The notes under the pieces are model-generated. The model saw only the letters and a list, made by a program, of their open reading frames with translations. It was not told the DNA's origin and ran no database searches. A program made the position numbers and the translations under genes. This document shows positions 34,304 through 41,963 of a stretch of DNA of 64,000 nt, one piece after another. Location of the stretch: NCBI RefSeq assembly GCF_000317285.1, contig NZ_AJLN01000050.1:1-64000 (forward strand). The letters are read 5' to 3'. Position 1 is the first letter of the stretch; each line of letters starts with the position of its first letter. This stretch comes from Chlorogloeopsis fritschii PCC 6912 (GTDB taxonomy: Bacteria; Cyanobacteriota; Cyanobacteriia; Cyanobacteriales; Nostocaceae).

Positions 34304-35716
34304 TTATAAATCTGTAATCAGCCTTGCCTTTCTTAGTATAAATTGCAGTGCCGTTTCTTCTTTAGAAATAATGTCGGCAGTGGCGTTCATACCTACTTGG
34401 AGATTGCAAGTTTTATTATAATCTCCAAAACTTAATTTTTCAGGTTGAATGCTGGCTTCAAAATAGCTAGCACCAGGAGTAGCAGCTGTTGGTGCAATTG
34501 CACCTGTATTTTGAACGTTAGGTGCGATCGCATCTGGGGAGACATTAGTGACAGTACCTTTAAGAGTACCGTAATCGGGGTAGGGGCAGGCATCAACCCG
34601 CAGTTGTACTTTTTGTCCGATTTCGACTTTTTTGATTTCGGCGGCAGGAACATTTGCCTTTACAACCAAGGGTGCATAATCGGGAACTATTTCTGCAATT
34701 GGTTCTGAGGGGCGCACCACTTGCCCGGCGTTTCGTAAATTGAGCTTGAGAATAATGCCATCACTAGTAGCACGAATGACGCTACTTTGCCTTTGAAAAA
34801 TATTTCTTTGAATTTCTTTTTGATATTGTCTAATTTGATTGCGCATTTCAATTTTGCGCTGAATTAAGGAATTTTTCTCTCTAATAAAAGCAGCGATACT
34901 TGATTCACCTTTAGCACTTTCTTGGGCGATTCTTTCTTGGGCGATCGCCACTGTTGCCGTACTGGGATTAAGAGCCGCTTTAGCAGTTTCGACATTAGCA
35001 CGAGCAATATCAATAGCCTTTTGTTCAGCTGCAACTTGTAATTCTGCTTGCCTTACGGCTAATTTTCTCTGCTCGTATTCACGCTTGCCAATCGCCCCAA
35101 GTTGTGCCAACTCCTGGTAGCGATCGCGATCTTGGATGGCAAAATCTAAATCTGCTCTGGCTTTTTGTAAGCCTGCCTCTGCTTTTTGTAAGTTTGCCTG
35201 TGCGATCGCCAAATCGTTGAGAGTTTTTACTTGCCGATCTTGATAATCTCTTTGATTGCGTTCCAAATCAGCTTCGGCGGAAATAATCGTTCGTTCTGTA
35301 AGCTTTTTATCAGCATTAATTTGATTATCTAGTGCTGCGATTTGAGCTTCAATTTGATCTAGTTGTAACTTGCTCTCTTGAATGCTGCTTTGTAATTGAC
35401 TATTTTTAATATCTACTTCTGTATCATCAAGGCGAGCAATAATATCTCCCTTTTTAACTATCTGATTTTCTTTGACGTATATTCCTTTAACAGTACCTTC
35501 TATTTCTGGTTGTACTATACGAATATCACCAGCAGGACGTACAGTCGCAGAAGTTTTGACCGTAACATTATATTTAATATATGAAGCCAGTGCGATCACT
35601 GCCACGCAATTACCAACAAGAAATATCCCCGCTAGAGAAGTCCAACGACTTACAGGAGGCAAAAATTCCTCAGTGCTAACCGATGGGAGTAATTTGTGAT
35701 TGTGAGTGAAGAGCAT
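34304..35716 (-). CDS. HlyD-family adaptor of the peptide exporter
   Basis: The membrane-fusion protein that would link an inner-membrane exporter to an outer-membrane channel. 470 residues: a cytoplasmic start, one transmembrane helix (LAGIFLVGNCVAVIALASYI, about 28-47), a first lipoyl half (VQPEIEGTVKGIYVKENQIV), a long alpha-helical coiled-coil hairpin rich in Gln/Ala/Lys (about 110-310), the second lipoyl half (RATSDGIILKLNLRNAGQVV) and a beta-barrel (QKVQLRVDACPYPDYGTLKGTV). It lies 60 bp downstream of the C39 ABC transporter gene in the same direction, so they form one exporter. No TolC-like gene is in the window. Confidence 0.92.
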   Translation of the reverse strand: MLFTHNHKLLPSVSTEEFLPPVSRWTSLAGIFLVGNCVAVIALASYIKYNVTVKTSATVRPAGDIRIVQPEIEGTVKGIYVKENQIVKKGDIIARLDDTEVDIKNSQLQSSIQESKLQLDQIEAQIAALDNQINADKKLTERTIISAEADLERNQRDYQDRQVKTLNDLAIAQANLQKAEAGLQKARADLDFAIQDRDRYQELAQLGAIGKREYEQRKLAVRQAELQVAAEQKAIDIARANVETAKAALNPSTATVAIAQERIAQESAKGESSIAAFIREKNSLIQRKIEMRNQIRQYQKEIQRNIFQRQSSVIRATSDGIILKLNLRNAGQVVRPSEPIAEIVPDYAPLVVKANVPAAEIKKVEIGQKVQLRVDACPYPDYGTLKGTVTNVSPDAIAPNVQNTGAIAPTAATPGASYFEASIQPEKLSFGDYNKTCNLQVGMNATADIISKEETALQFILRKARLITDL

Positions 35717-35776
35717 ATGATTCGTTTAGTTATTATTTGCTAGTTGTTAAGTTGGTTATTAGTAGTTCTACTAATT

Positions 35777-37927
35777 TTAAGGAATTAAAAAATCTAAATG
35801 TGCACCATTTATGGAGCGTAATTCCTCTAAAGAACCTTGAAGTTTTAACTTACCCTGCTCTAAAAACACGATCCAATCAGCACGATTAATTACTCTAGGG
35901 CGGTGACTAATTAAAATCGTCGTTTTGCCACGACGATGTTCTATTAATCTATCTAAAACTTGCGCTTCACTTACTGGATCGAGTCCAGCAGTAGATTCAT
36001 CTAAAATCAGGACTGGTGGATCGGTAACAATAGCTCTTGCTATTGCCAATCGTTGACGTTGTCCTCCAGAAATATTAGCCCCAAATTCACCTAAAATCGT
36101 TTGATATTTATCAGGAAGCTTACTAATAAATTCATCAGCTTCGGCAATTTGACAAGCTTTGACAATGTCTTCAAATAATACGTGAGGTGTTCCTAAGCGA
36201 AAATTTTCAACAATTGAACGGCTCCAAAAGTGGGCTTCTTGGGGAACAAGAACTATCTGTTGCCGCAGACAATCAAGAGCAAGGTCATCTAAATTATATA
36301 GTCCAATACGGATATTACCTGATTGCAGTTGGTATAAGCCAGCAATTAATTTAGCAAGGCTGCTTTTCCCACAACCAGATTTACCAATCAAGGCGATAAC
36401 TTTACCACCGGGCAGTGTTAACGAAAAGTCTTGAAGTAAGTCAAGTCTACCAGCATAGTGAAAATTCACATTGGTACAAATAATGTCTGCATCTCCAGGA
36501 ATCTTGGCAAATTGCTTTTTACCATCTTCATCATCTTCTGGAGTGGCATCTATCACTTCTGTTAGACGTTGAACAGCAGTTTTGGCATGAGTATATTCAT
36601 CCACAAAACTAATCACGCTACTAATTAAAGCCAGGAAATTGGCATTCATTGCATTAAATGCCAATAATTGCCCAATACTGAGATTTTCTTGTGGCTGAAT
36701 CACCAGATTGCCGCCAAACCACAGTAAAATCACACCACCAATTGCTGCTACAAAACCAGAGAAAGTACCATTAACAATAGCGATTTGCATGGTATTCAAA
36801 GTCAGTGTAGCAAGACGACCAAATCGGCTTTGAAATTCGTCCCAAAACTGTGGTGCTGCTGTTGTGGTTTTAAGTGTAATTGCTCCTTTAAATGTTTCTA
36901 CTAAAACACCTTGAGCTTCAGCTTCTTGAACTAAAAGCTCGCGAGTTTTTATGCGTAAAGTTGGTAAAAATAAAATTGTAGATATAGTCATTGCCAGAGC
37001 TATAACTATAGCTACAGCAGTTAGCTTCCAGCTATAAAAGAGCATGAAGCCAAAAGAGACTACCGCAATAAAAAATTGACTGGGTAAACCAATAATAACT
37101 TGAGAAACTAATTGATTAATTTGATTAATATCTCGCAAGCGGCTAACAATTTCTCCACTGCGACGGGCTTCATAATAAGAAAGAGGTAACCGCAGTATTT
37201 GTCGCCCAAACTCTAACACCAAACCTAATTGCAGGCGTTGAGCAAAGTGAGCAATTAAGTTAGACTGCACAAAGGAAAGACTTTTGGAAATAAAATGCAT
37301 CACTACTACAGCTATTGCTACAGTAGTCAGCAGTCTTGTATCTCCTCGAACTAATACATCATCAGTCAGAATTTGCAGCAAAAAAGGGGATGCTAAGGAC
37401 AGTACCCCCAAAAGCAAATTTAATGGTAAAGCTTGCGCCAGTATGCCGCGAAAATTCCAAACTCGTTTGAAGAAACGCCAGAAACCGCCGAGTTCATCAT
37501 CTTTTTGAGCCGAAAAACGAATTGGATCTGGCTGCAATAACAGCATCAACCAATCTGTCCAATTATCTGCTACTTCTTTTTTAGACAGATATCGAATGCC
37601 TACTGCTGGATCGGCAATTACACATTTGTTGCCTTTCTTACCATATAAGACAACCCAATGATTGCCCTGCCAGTGAATAATTGCTGGCAGAGGCGCTTCC
37701 TTAATCCGGTTCAAAATATCTGGTGAAGTTTTAACTGGGCGGGCATTAAACCCAAGTGTTTCTGCACCCCGCTTCAGCCCTAGTAAAGTAGTTCCGAACT
37801 GCCCAGTACCTACTGCTTCACGAATATGACTTAAGGTGAAGTTACGCCCATAATGTTTGGCGACGGAAGCAATACAAGCAGCCCCGCAATCTTCTTCACT
37901 ATGCTGTTTAACAATTTTATATTTCAT
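35777..37927 (-). CDS. C39 peptidase-containing ABC exporter (PCAT)
   Basis: It cuts double-glycine leaders and exports the released peptide. 716 residues: the C39 cysteine peptidase (about 1-130) with catalytic C14 in EEDCGAACIA, H90 in GNHWVVLYG and D106 in IADPAVG; six transmembrane helices (about 165-440); and the ATPase domain with Walker A (GKSGCGKSSLAKL), signature ISGGQRQRLAIARA, Walker B (VLILDEST) and H-loop (ISHRPR). All catalytic parts are intact. ATG at 37927 chosen over TTG at 37942. The two peptide genes just upstream are the obvious substrates. Confidence 0.94.
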   Translation of the reverse strand: MKYKIVKQHSEEDCGAACIASVAKHYGRNFTLSHIREAVGTGQFGTTLLGLKRGAETLGFNARPVKTSPDILNRIKEAPLPAIIHWQGNHWVVLYGKKGNKCVIADPAVGIRYLSKKEVADNWTDWLMLLLQPDPIRFSAQKDDELGGFWRFFKRVWNFRGILAQALPLNLLLGVLSLASPFLLQILTDDVLVRGDTRLLTTVAIAVVVMHFISKSLSFVQSNLIAHFAQRLQLGLVLEFGRQILRLPLSYYEARRSGEIVSRLRDINQINQLVSQVIIGLPSQFFIAVVSFGFMLFYSWKLTAVAIVIALAMTISTILFLPTLRIKTRELLVQEAEAQGVLVETFKGAITLKTTTAAPQFWDEFQSRFGRLATLTLNTMQIAIVNGTFSGFVAAIGGVILLWFGGNLVIQPQENLSIGQLLAFNAMNANFLALISSVISFVDEYTHAKTAVQRLTEVIDATPEDDEDGKKQFAKIPGDADIICTNVNFHYAGRLDLLQDFSLTLPGGKVIALIGKSGCGKSSLAKLIAGLYQLQSGNIRIGLYNLDDLALDCLRQQIVLVPQEAHFWSRSIVENFRLGTPHVLFEDIVKACQIAEADEFISKLPDKYQTILGEFGANISGGQRQRLAIARAIVTDPPVLILDESTAGLDPVSEAQVLDRLIEHRRGKTTILISHRPRVINRADWIVFLEQGKLKLQGSLEELRSINGAHLDFLIP

Positions 37928-38012
37928 TGGTAACCCACCCAAAAGATTGAAAACTAAAACCTAGATAGAGTTATCAATCTATTTACCTGTTGCTAAAATT
38001 TTTGGATGTCTT

Positions 38013-38330
38013 TTACATAAACATATAGACAAGCAAGCGGTAAATTAAATTTAATGGGCTTAAACCATATTTACGCACCCTGCTTATAGTACCTTCTCCT
38101 AAGAGAGAATCTAAATTAAATCCAAATGTGACTTGCGAAAGATTATATGCAGCACTTTGTTTGTAAGAATAGTTCACAGAACCATTAGATAAAGTACTTT
38201 CATCACTTGCCGAAGAATTTATATCTGTCCTTTGAATGAAAAAACTATATCCTCCAGTAGCCTTTTCTTGGTCATACTCTGATAAATCTGTAAATAAATC
38301 AGAGTTTTGTAACACGTTATGCTCAATCAC
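38013..38330 (-). CDS. Double-glycine-leader peptide, probable exported bacteriocin-like precursor
   Basis: A protein of 105 residues. Leader residues 12-27 read LFTDLSEYDQEKATGG, the pattern recognised by C39 peptidases (hydrophobic positions, then Gly-Gly). Cleavage after G27 would release a ~78-residue peptide rich in Ser, Asn and Tyr, with a hydrophobic C-terminus (LNLIYRLLVYMF) and no cysteine. It starts with GTG and lies 85 bp before the C39 ABC transporter gene, on the same strand. A related leader is found in the gene at 38688. Whether the product kills rivals or signals is not decidable. Confidence 0.78.
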   Translation of the reverse strand: MIEHNVLQNSDLFTDLSEYDQEKATGGYSFFIQRTDINSSASDESTLSNGSVNYSYKQSAAYNLSQVTFGFNLDSLLGEGTISRVRKYGLSPLNLIYRLLVYMFM

Positions 38331-38516
38331 AACATTACCTCTTTTTTTAGTAATTTTCTTGCATGGATTTCTCTATCCATAAGCAGCAAGCTACCAGCCG
38401 AAAAGGGTTAGATATTCGATGACATTCATCGCATCTATAAGAGTTACCCTATAATTAGCTGATAGCTGACTGAATTATACAAAAAAACCATACAAAAAAG
38501 AAGCAAAATTAAAGAA

Positions 38517-38615
38517 GGATTCCAGAACCACACTTTAATAATTTTGATGAATTATACATCAAAATGCTCAATTACTTTATACGTGAAGAAATAAAGCTTC
38601 ATAGTTCTGGAATCC
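38517..38615. repeat. 99-bp structured region with nested inverted repeats
   Basis: The ends GGATTCCAGAAC and GTTCTGGAATCC are perfect 12-bp complements. Inside is a second hairpin (ATTTTGAT / ATCAAAAT). It lies between the two peptide genes and could be a folded RNA, a small mobile element or a processing site. Confidence 0.6.
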
Positions 38616-38617
38616 AA

Positions 38618-38656
38618 ATTAGGTAATTAAATTATTTAATAATTTAATTACCTAAT
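38618..38656. terminator. 19-bp perfect AT-rich palindrome after the bacteriocin gene
   Basis: Two 19-base arms (ATTAGGTAATTAAATTATT and its complement) around a single T. It starts about 30 bp beyond the stop of the CTB peptide gene on the minus strand. Probably a transcript end or attenuator between precursor and exporter genes. Confidence 0.6.
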
Positions 38657-38687
38657 CTCAACTAATTATCTAGTTTCAAGTTAATAT

Positions 38688-38954
38688 CTAACCATAGATG
38701 GCTAGATATTCACTAGCGTTAGAGTATACGCTCTCGTCGATAGCGGTAAGCTTCTTGGTTGCATAAGATCCGCCTGGGCCAGCTACTACTGTTGCAGCGA
38801 TGTCAGTTACTTTAAAGTTGCTGCTGAAGTTAGCGTACAGAGACTCTGAAATCTTGGGATAGTAATATCCGTAGTAGGAACCTCCAGCAACCATTTGCTG
38901 TTGTTCTTCGGTTACGTCAGCAAACAGTTCAGTTGCGAAATCTTGGTTAGACAT
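38688..38954 (-). CDS. CTB-family bacteriocin-like precursor
   Basis: A protein of 88 residues. The leader reads FATELFADVTEEQQQMVAGG (residues 6-25), a textbook double-glycine leader of cyanobacterial CTB-family peptides (LF.D....EQQ..V.GG). The core of 63 residues starts SYYGYYYPK and includes an alternating Val/Ala/Gly stretch (TDIAATVVAGPGGSYATKK). There is no Cys, so no lanthionine or disulfide chemistry is expected, and no modification enzyme is nearby. The ATG has GAAGGAG upstream. It is the first gene of the array leading to the C39 exporter, but a strong palindrome after it probably limits read-through. Confidence 0.88.
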   Translation of the reverse strand: MSNQDFATELFADVTEEQQQMVAGGSYYGYYYPKISESLYANFSSNFKVTDIAATVVAGPGGSYATKKLTAIDESVYSNASEYLAIYG

Positions 38955-39484
38955 AGTTTTAAACTCCTTCGTTTGTGTAATGATTGGTGTTGACTCTTTT
39001 TTCTAGTTGATTGCCTTTCGGCTGCTCAACTTCTTTGCTTGTTTCTTAAACATATACGGTTACCCATAGGTAAGTCATTTACACTTTCTGTAAACTTAGT
39101 TGCCAAATTTAGAACTACAAATTGTAGGATTATACTTATGACATTTCCGAAAAATACATAACAAATCATATAAATATCTACCGAAAGGATGATTGACTAA
39201 AAACAAAAATTATCAATATATGATTTATTTAGATTGATTACAGAGAGCCATTGCAATCTGGCGCTCTTTTATACGTTTAAGCAAAACACGATCGCATACA
39301 CTACTCTTCAATCTTCGATTTTTTCTTTACTATCTCACCAAAAGCACAGATACCCGACTTCGCTTGGAAGTCGGGTATTGTGACAGGACGCATTTTAAGT
39401 TTAATAGAGCTATTCTACTGAACTAATAGTTAATAACTAATACCTAATAGTCAATCACTAATCAAGTAAAAAATTATCTAATTA
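38955..39484. other. Promoter region of the bacteriocin gene
   Basis: No gene. It contains the leader of the CTB gene and a 12-bp hairpin at 39350-39378. Heptamer-type TAATAAC/TAATAGT runs lie near 39420-39465. Confidence 0.5.
39350..39378. terminator. Hairpin ATACCCGACTTC / GAAGTCGGGTAT
   Basis: Perfect 12-bp stem, 5-base loop. It lies downstream of the 49-residue peptide gene (minus strand). A similar stem (CCCCGACYTCTT) occurs at 40153-40178, so it is a repeated terminator-like module. Confidence 0.6.
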
Positions 39485-39634
39485 CTAGTCTTCAACAACC
39501 CATTTAGCAACTAAAATTTCACGCTGTCCCTTATATTCTTTTGTCCAAATCATAGAAAGTTTTGGTCGCTTAGTAACCACACTATTTGTCATAGAAGTTG
39601 ATGTGCTGTTACTGTTGATTGTTAAGAGTTGCAT
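39485..39634 (-). CDS. 49-residue peptide next to the bacteriocin cluster
   Basis: A short frame with a strong AGGAG ribosome site. The product begins MQLLTINSNSTSTSMTNSVV and ends in a Trp-rich, charged half: KLSMIWTKEYKG and ILVAKWVVED. There is no double-glycine leader and no signal peptide. The Ser/Thr/Asn-rich N-terminal half and conserved-looking C-terminal half suggest a leader/core arrangement, or a small DNA/RNA- or protein-binding peptide. A longer reading to 39733 exists but is unlikely given the ribosome site. Unknown function; its location suggests a link to the peptide cluster. Confidence 0.55.
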   Translation of the reverse strand: MQLLTINSNSTSTSMTNSVVTKRPKLSMIWTKEYKGQREILVAKWVVED

Positions 39635-40028
39635 TATTTTTCTCCTGTGTGTGATTAATAATTTGAAACTAGCTGAAGTTTGAACGAGTTTTTTGAGATA
39701 ATGATGATTTTTTCTTGATAGAAGATACATCAATAAATTAATGGATAAGCAAGCTAGAAAATATTATATTTACAGCTTATGGAAATGATGAAATATTTAA
39801 TTGTGAAGTATAACCATCTATATGAGATGAACAATGCGATCGCTTTCTGTAAAGCTGCTTAGTATTGACCCACTCATTTGTGCTTTAGAAGGATAAAGAT
39901 AGATACACAGTAAAATTGCAGTGTTCCGGATTTTATCTAAAAAATAAAAATAAATATTCTCAAGATTGACTAGAGTAGTATTATTAAAAAATATAAATTT
40001 AAGAAATTGAAATTATTAGTTAAAAACA

Positions 40029-40140
40029 GGCGTTGCTGAATCGCGGTATGAATTTGATGTGTAGAGACGCGATATATCGCGTCTGGGCAGGGGTTTTGGC
40101 ATTACGAAAAATTATTTTCATAGCCTAAATCAGCAACGCC
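40029..40140. mobile_element. 112-bp MITE with 8-bp target duplication
   Basis: The ends GGCGTTGCTGA and TCAGCAACGCC are perfect inverted repeats. The flanks carry an exact 8-bp direct repeat TAAAAACA at 40021-40028 and 40141-40148, the hallmark of transposition. The interior holds a 20-bp palindrome (AGACGCGATA-TATCGCGTCT, 40065-40084). It has no coding capacity, so it must have been moved by a transposase encoded elsewhere. Confidence 0.88.
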
Positions 40141-40152
40141 TAAAAACAATAT

Positions 40153-40178
40153 CCCCGACCTCTTCTAAGAAGTCGGGG
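40153..40178 (-). terminator. Terminator of the lipocalin-like gene
   Basis: A CCCCGACYTCTT/AAGAAGTCGGGG stem with one mismatch, 20 bp after the stop, with a T-rich tail on the minus strand. Confidence 0.6.
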
Positions 40179-40198
40179 AACTGTATCTTTTAGTGTCA

Positions 40199-40672
40199 TT
40201 ACGGCTCGACGCGTTCCCATATTAATTCAAAAACCTTGAGGACACCATTACTCATAGTTGGCAGTGTTTTTAACGTAACTCGATTTCCATCTAAAGTAAA
40301 AGTACGAACTAGATCCGTACCTACCCGATTGGGAATAGATGCAACCTCTAGGTGATGGGTAACCGTATTTCCATTGAGCCTATATGTCCCTGCATATGCA
40401 CTGAATGTAGCAAATGCTTGGGCGCGTTCTTTAATTGGTACAGAATACATATCTTCACTCAGTGGTGAGCGTATTTCCTCACTAAATGGTAGCCGATCGC
40501 TTCTTGAGAGAATGACCATCATCTGACCTTCAGGTGTATAGGTAATATAGCCTGTGGGATTTGGCCCGTATACATCAGGCTCAACAGTTCCGTCAGCAAG
40601 TGTAGCGATCGCAGAAATTAGTTTCCAAGTCCCAAGCAAAGGGTTATTCTGAGTAAAAGAAAGACTAGACAT
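40199..40672 (-). CDS. Lipocalin-like domain protein
   Basis: A single beta-barrel domain of 157 residues. It shows the family start NPLLGTWKLISAIATLADGT, GYITYTPEGQMMVILSRSDR, the FSAYAGTYRLNGNTVTHHLE strand pair and the end RVTLKTLPTMSNGVLKVFELIWERV. Lipocalin_5-type proteins of this kind are found near aromatic or xenobiotic degradation genes and probably bind small hydrophobic ligands. It is 90 bp downstream of the intradiol dioxygenase on the same strand and likely co-transcribed. ATG at 40672 preferred; ATG at 40717 would add 15 residues. Confidence 0.82.
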   Translation of the reverse strand: MSSLSFTQNNPLLGTWKLISAIATLADGTVEPDVYGPNPTGYITYTPEGQMMVILSRSDRLPFSEEIRSPLSEDMYSVPIKERAQAFATFSAYAGTYRLNGNTVTHHLEVASIPNRVGTDLVRTFTLDGNRVTLKTLPTMSNGVLKVFELIWERVEP

Positions 40673-40765
40673 AACTAACTCACCGCTATAGAGAGCGAAC
40701 CGCACGATCTGCAACATCGTGAATATTCAAGCAATTGGAGCTGAAAGCCTAGCTCACGCTATATT

Positions 40766-41686
40766 TTACACAACAGTTTTTAGAGAACTGGCTGTATTCT
40801 CCATTGCTCCTATCTCTTCAATAACCGGACTCAGAACAAAGTCGAACTCGACTGTATAAAACGGTTTGCTCTGATTGCGTGCCAACATTTCGTCGGGCGC
40901 TTCATGTTTTTGCAGTGTTATGATTGTGGAGGGGACTACCGCAAAAACCGTATCCGAAGAAATGTAGGGGTCATCATTCAAATATGTCTGTGTAGTCAGC
41001 ACCTTAAAACCTGCTGCACTGAGCTTAAAATGGATATGTGCAGGTCTGTGAGTGTGCCGCCCCAACAGCCGCAGCACCTCGCCACACGGCCCGTTAGCTG
41101 GGATATCGTACCCAATCGGAACTACAGTCTCAAACGCATAATAGCCATCTGCATTACTCTTGAAGCATCCTCGGAAATTACCTTTTGGTTGATTTGGATC
41201 TTGGATATCGTAAAAACCTTTTGAATTCGTCTGCCAAACATCAATGAGCGCATTGGCAATAGGGCTGCCGTTGACATCCAATATACGCCCTGACATAAAA
41301 AGTACATCACCGCCCTCGTCAATTCCTAAGCGATCGCCTATCTGGCGCGGTGGTGCATCAGGTACGTACATTGGCCCTTCCAGAGTACTTTCTGTAACTG
41401 TGTTTTGGTTAGTGCGGTGTAGCAAATCCACCAATTCTGAAATTCCCAATAAATCTGTAAGCATAGTAATCTCTCCATCCGGCATATCACCAGAAGGACG
41501 AGCTACACGAGTAAAGAAATCACGCCCCATCTGCAACTCTTGCTCAGTCAAATTAACCTCTTGTACAAAGGTGTGCAGATGTGTAACCAGGCTTGTGTAA
41601 ATTTCGTAAAGTCGTGGATTTGTCTTGGCTTCATCGCCATGATTAATTACTGTCTGAGTAATGTTGTCGAGAGTAATAGGGTTCAT
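40766..41686 (-). CDS. Intradiol ring-cleavage dioxygenase (catechol/hydroxyquinol type)
   Basis: Fe(III) enzyme that opens catechol-type rings between the hydroxyls. 306 residues, with an N-terminal helical dimerisation domain (about 1-100) as in catechol/hydroxyquinol 1,2-dioxygenases. The ligands are visible: Y159 (KGFYD), Y193 (IGYDIP), H217 and H219 (HRPAHIHF). The beta-sandwich core starts at EGPMYVPDAPP. Substrate preference between catechol and hydroxyquinol cannot be read reliably. An operator-like site lies about 125-160 bp upstream of its start, matching one before the MocR gene. Confidence 0.9.
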   Translation of the reverse strand: MNPITLDNITQTVINHGDEAKTNPRLYEIYTSLVTHLHTFVQEVNLTEQELQMGRDFFTRVARPSGDMPDGEITMLTDLLGISELVDLLHRTNQNTVTESTLEGPMYVPDAPPRQIGDRLGIDEGGDVLFMSGRILDVNGSPIANALIDVWQTNSKGFYDIQDPNQPKGNFRGCFKSNADGYYAFETVVPIGYDIPANGPCGEVLRLLGRHTHRPAHIHFKLSAAGFKVLTTQTYLNDDPYISSDTVFAVVPSTIITLQKHEAPDEMLARNQSKPFYTVEFDFVLSPVIEEIGAMENTASSLKTVV

Positions 41687-41807
41687 GACTTAACTCCTTT
41701 GGTGACAAGCTTTGTTGAACAGAGAAGTGCTTTTGTGTTTCTGTATTTCCTTTTAATCTTCAATTCTCTTCAATTCATATCTTCACGATAGAACTGGCTG
41801 ATGATAA

Positions 41808-41847
41808 ATAAAAGCGCCAATTATTGTTTAATCAATGGTGCCATTTT
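41808..41847. promoter_or_regulatory. MocR-type operator candidate, dioxygenase side
   Basis: It shares AATAAAAGYGCCAATTATTG and TGGTGCCATT with 43516-43557. Two GYGCCA half-sites, 24 bp apart centre to centre, are in direct orientation. It lies upstream of the dioxygenase gene. Confidence 0.6.
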
Positions 41848-41963
41848 GGATTTTGCGTTCTGATGTAGTGAAAAGAAAAATCAAGCGATCGCTTCTAGGG
41901 ATGGAAACAAGAGGACAAAAAGACAAGGGGCAGGTACTTTTCCCAGTCCCCAGTACCGAGTCC

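Noticed and set aside
41244-41600. 118-codon plus-strand frame
   Set aside because: Exact antisense of the dioxygenase coding sequence with no coding signs of its own.
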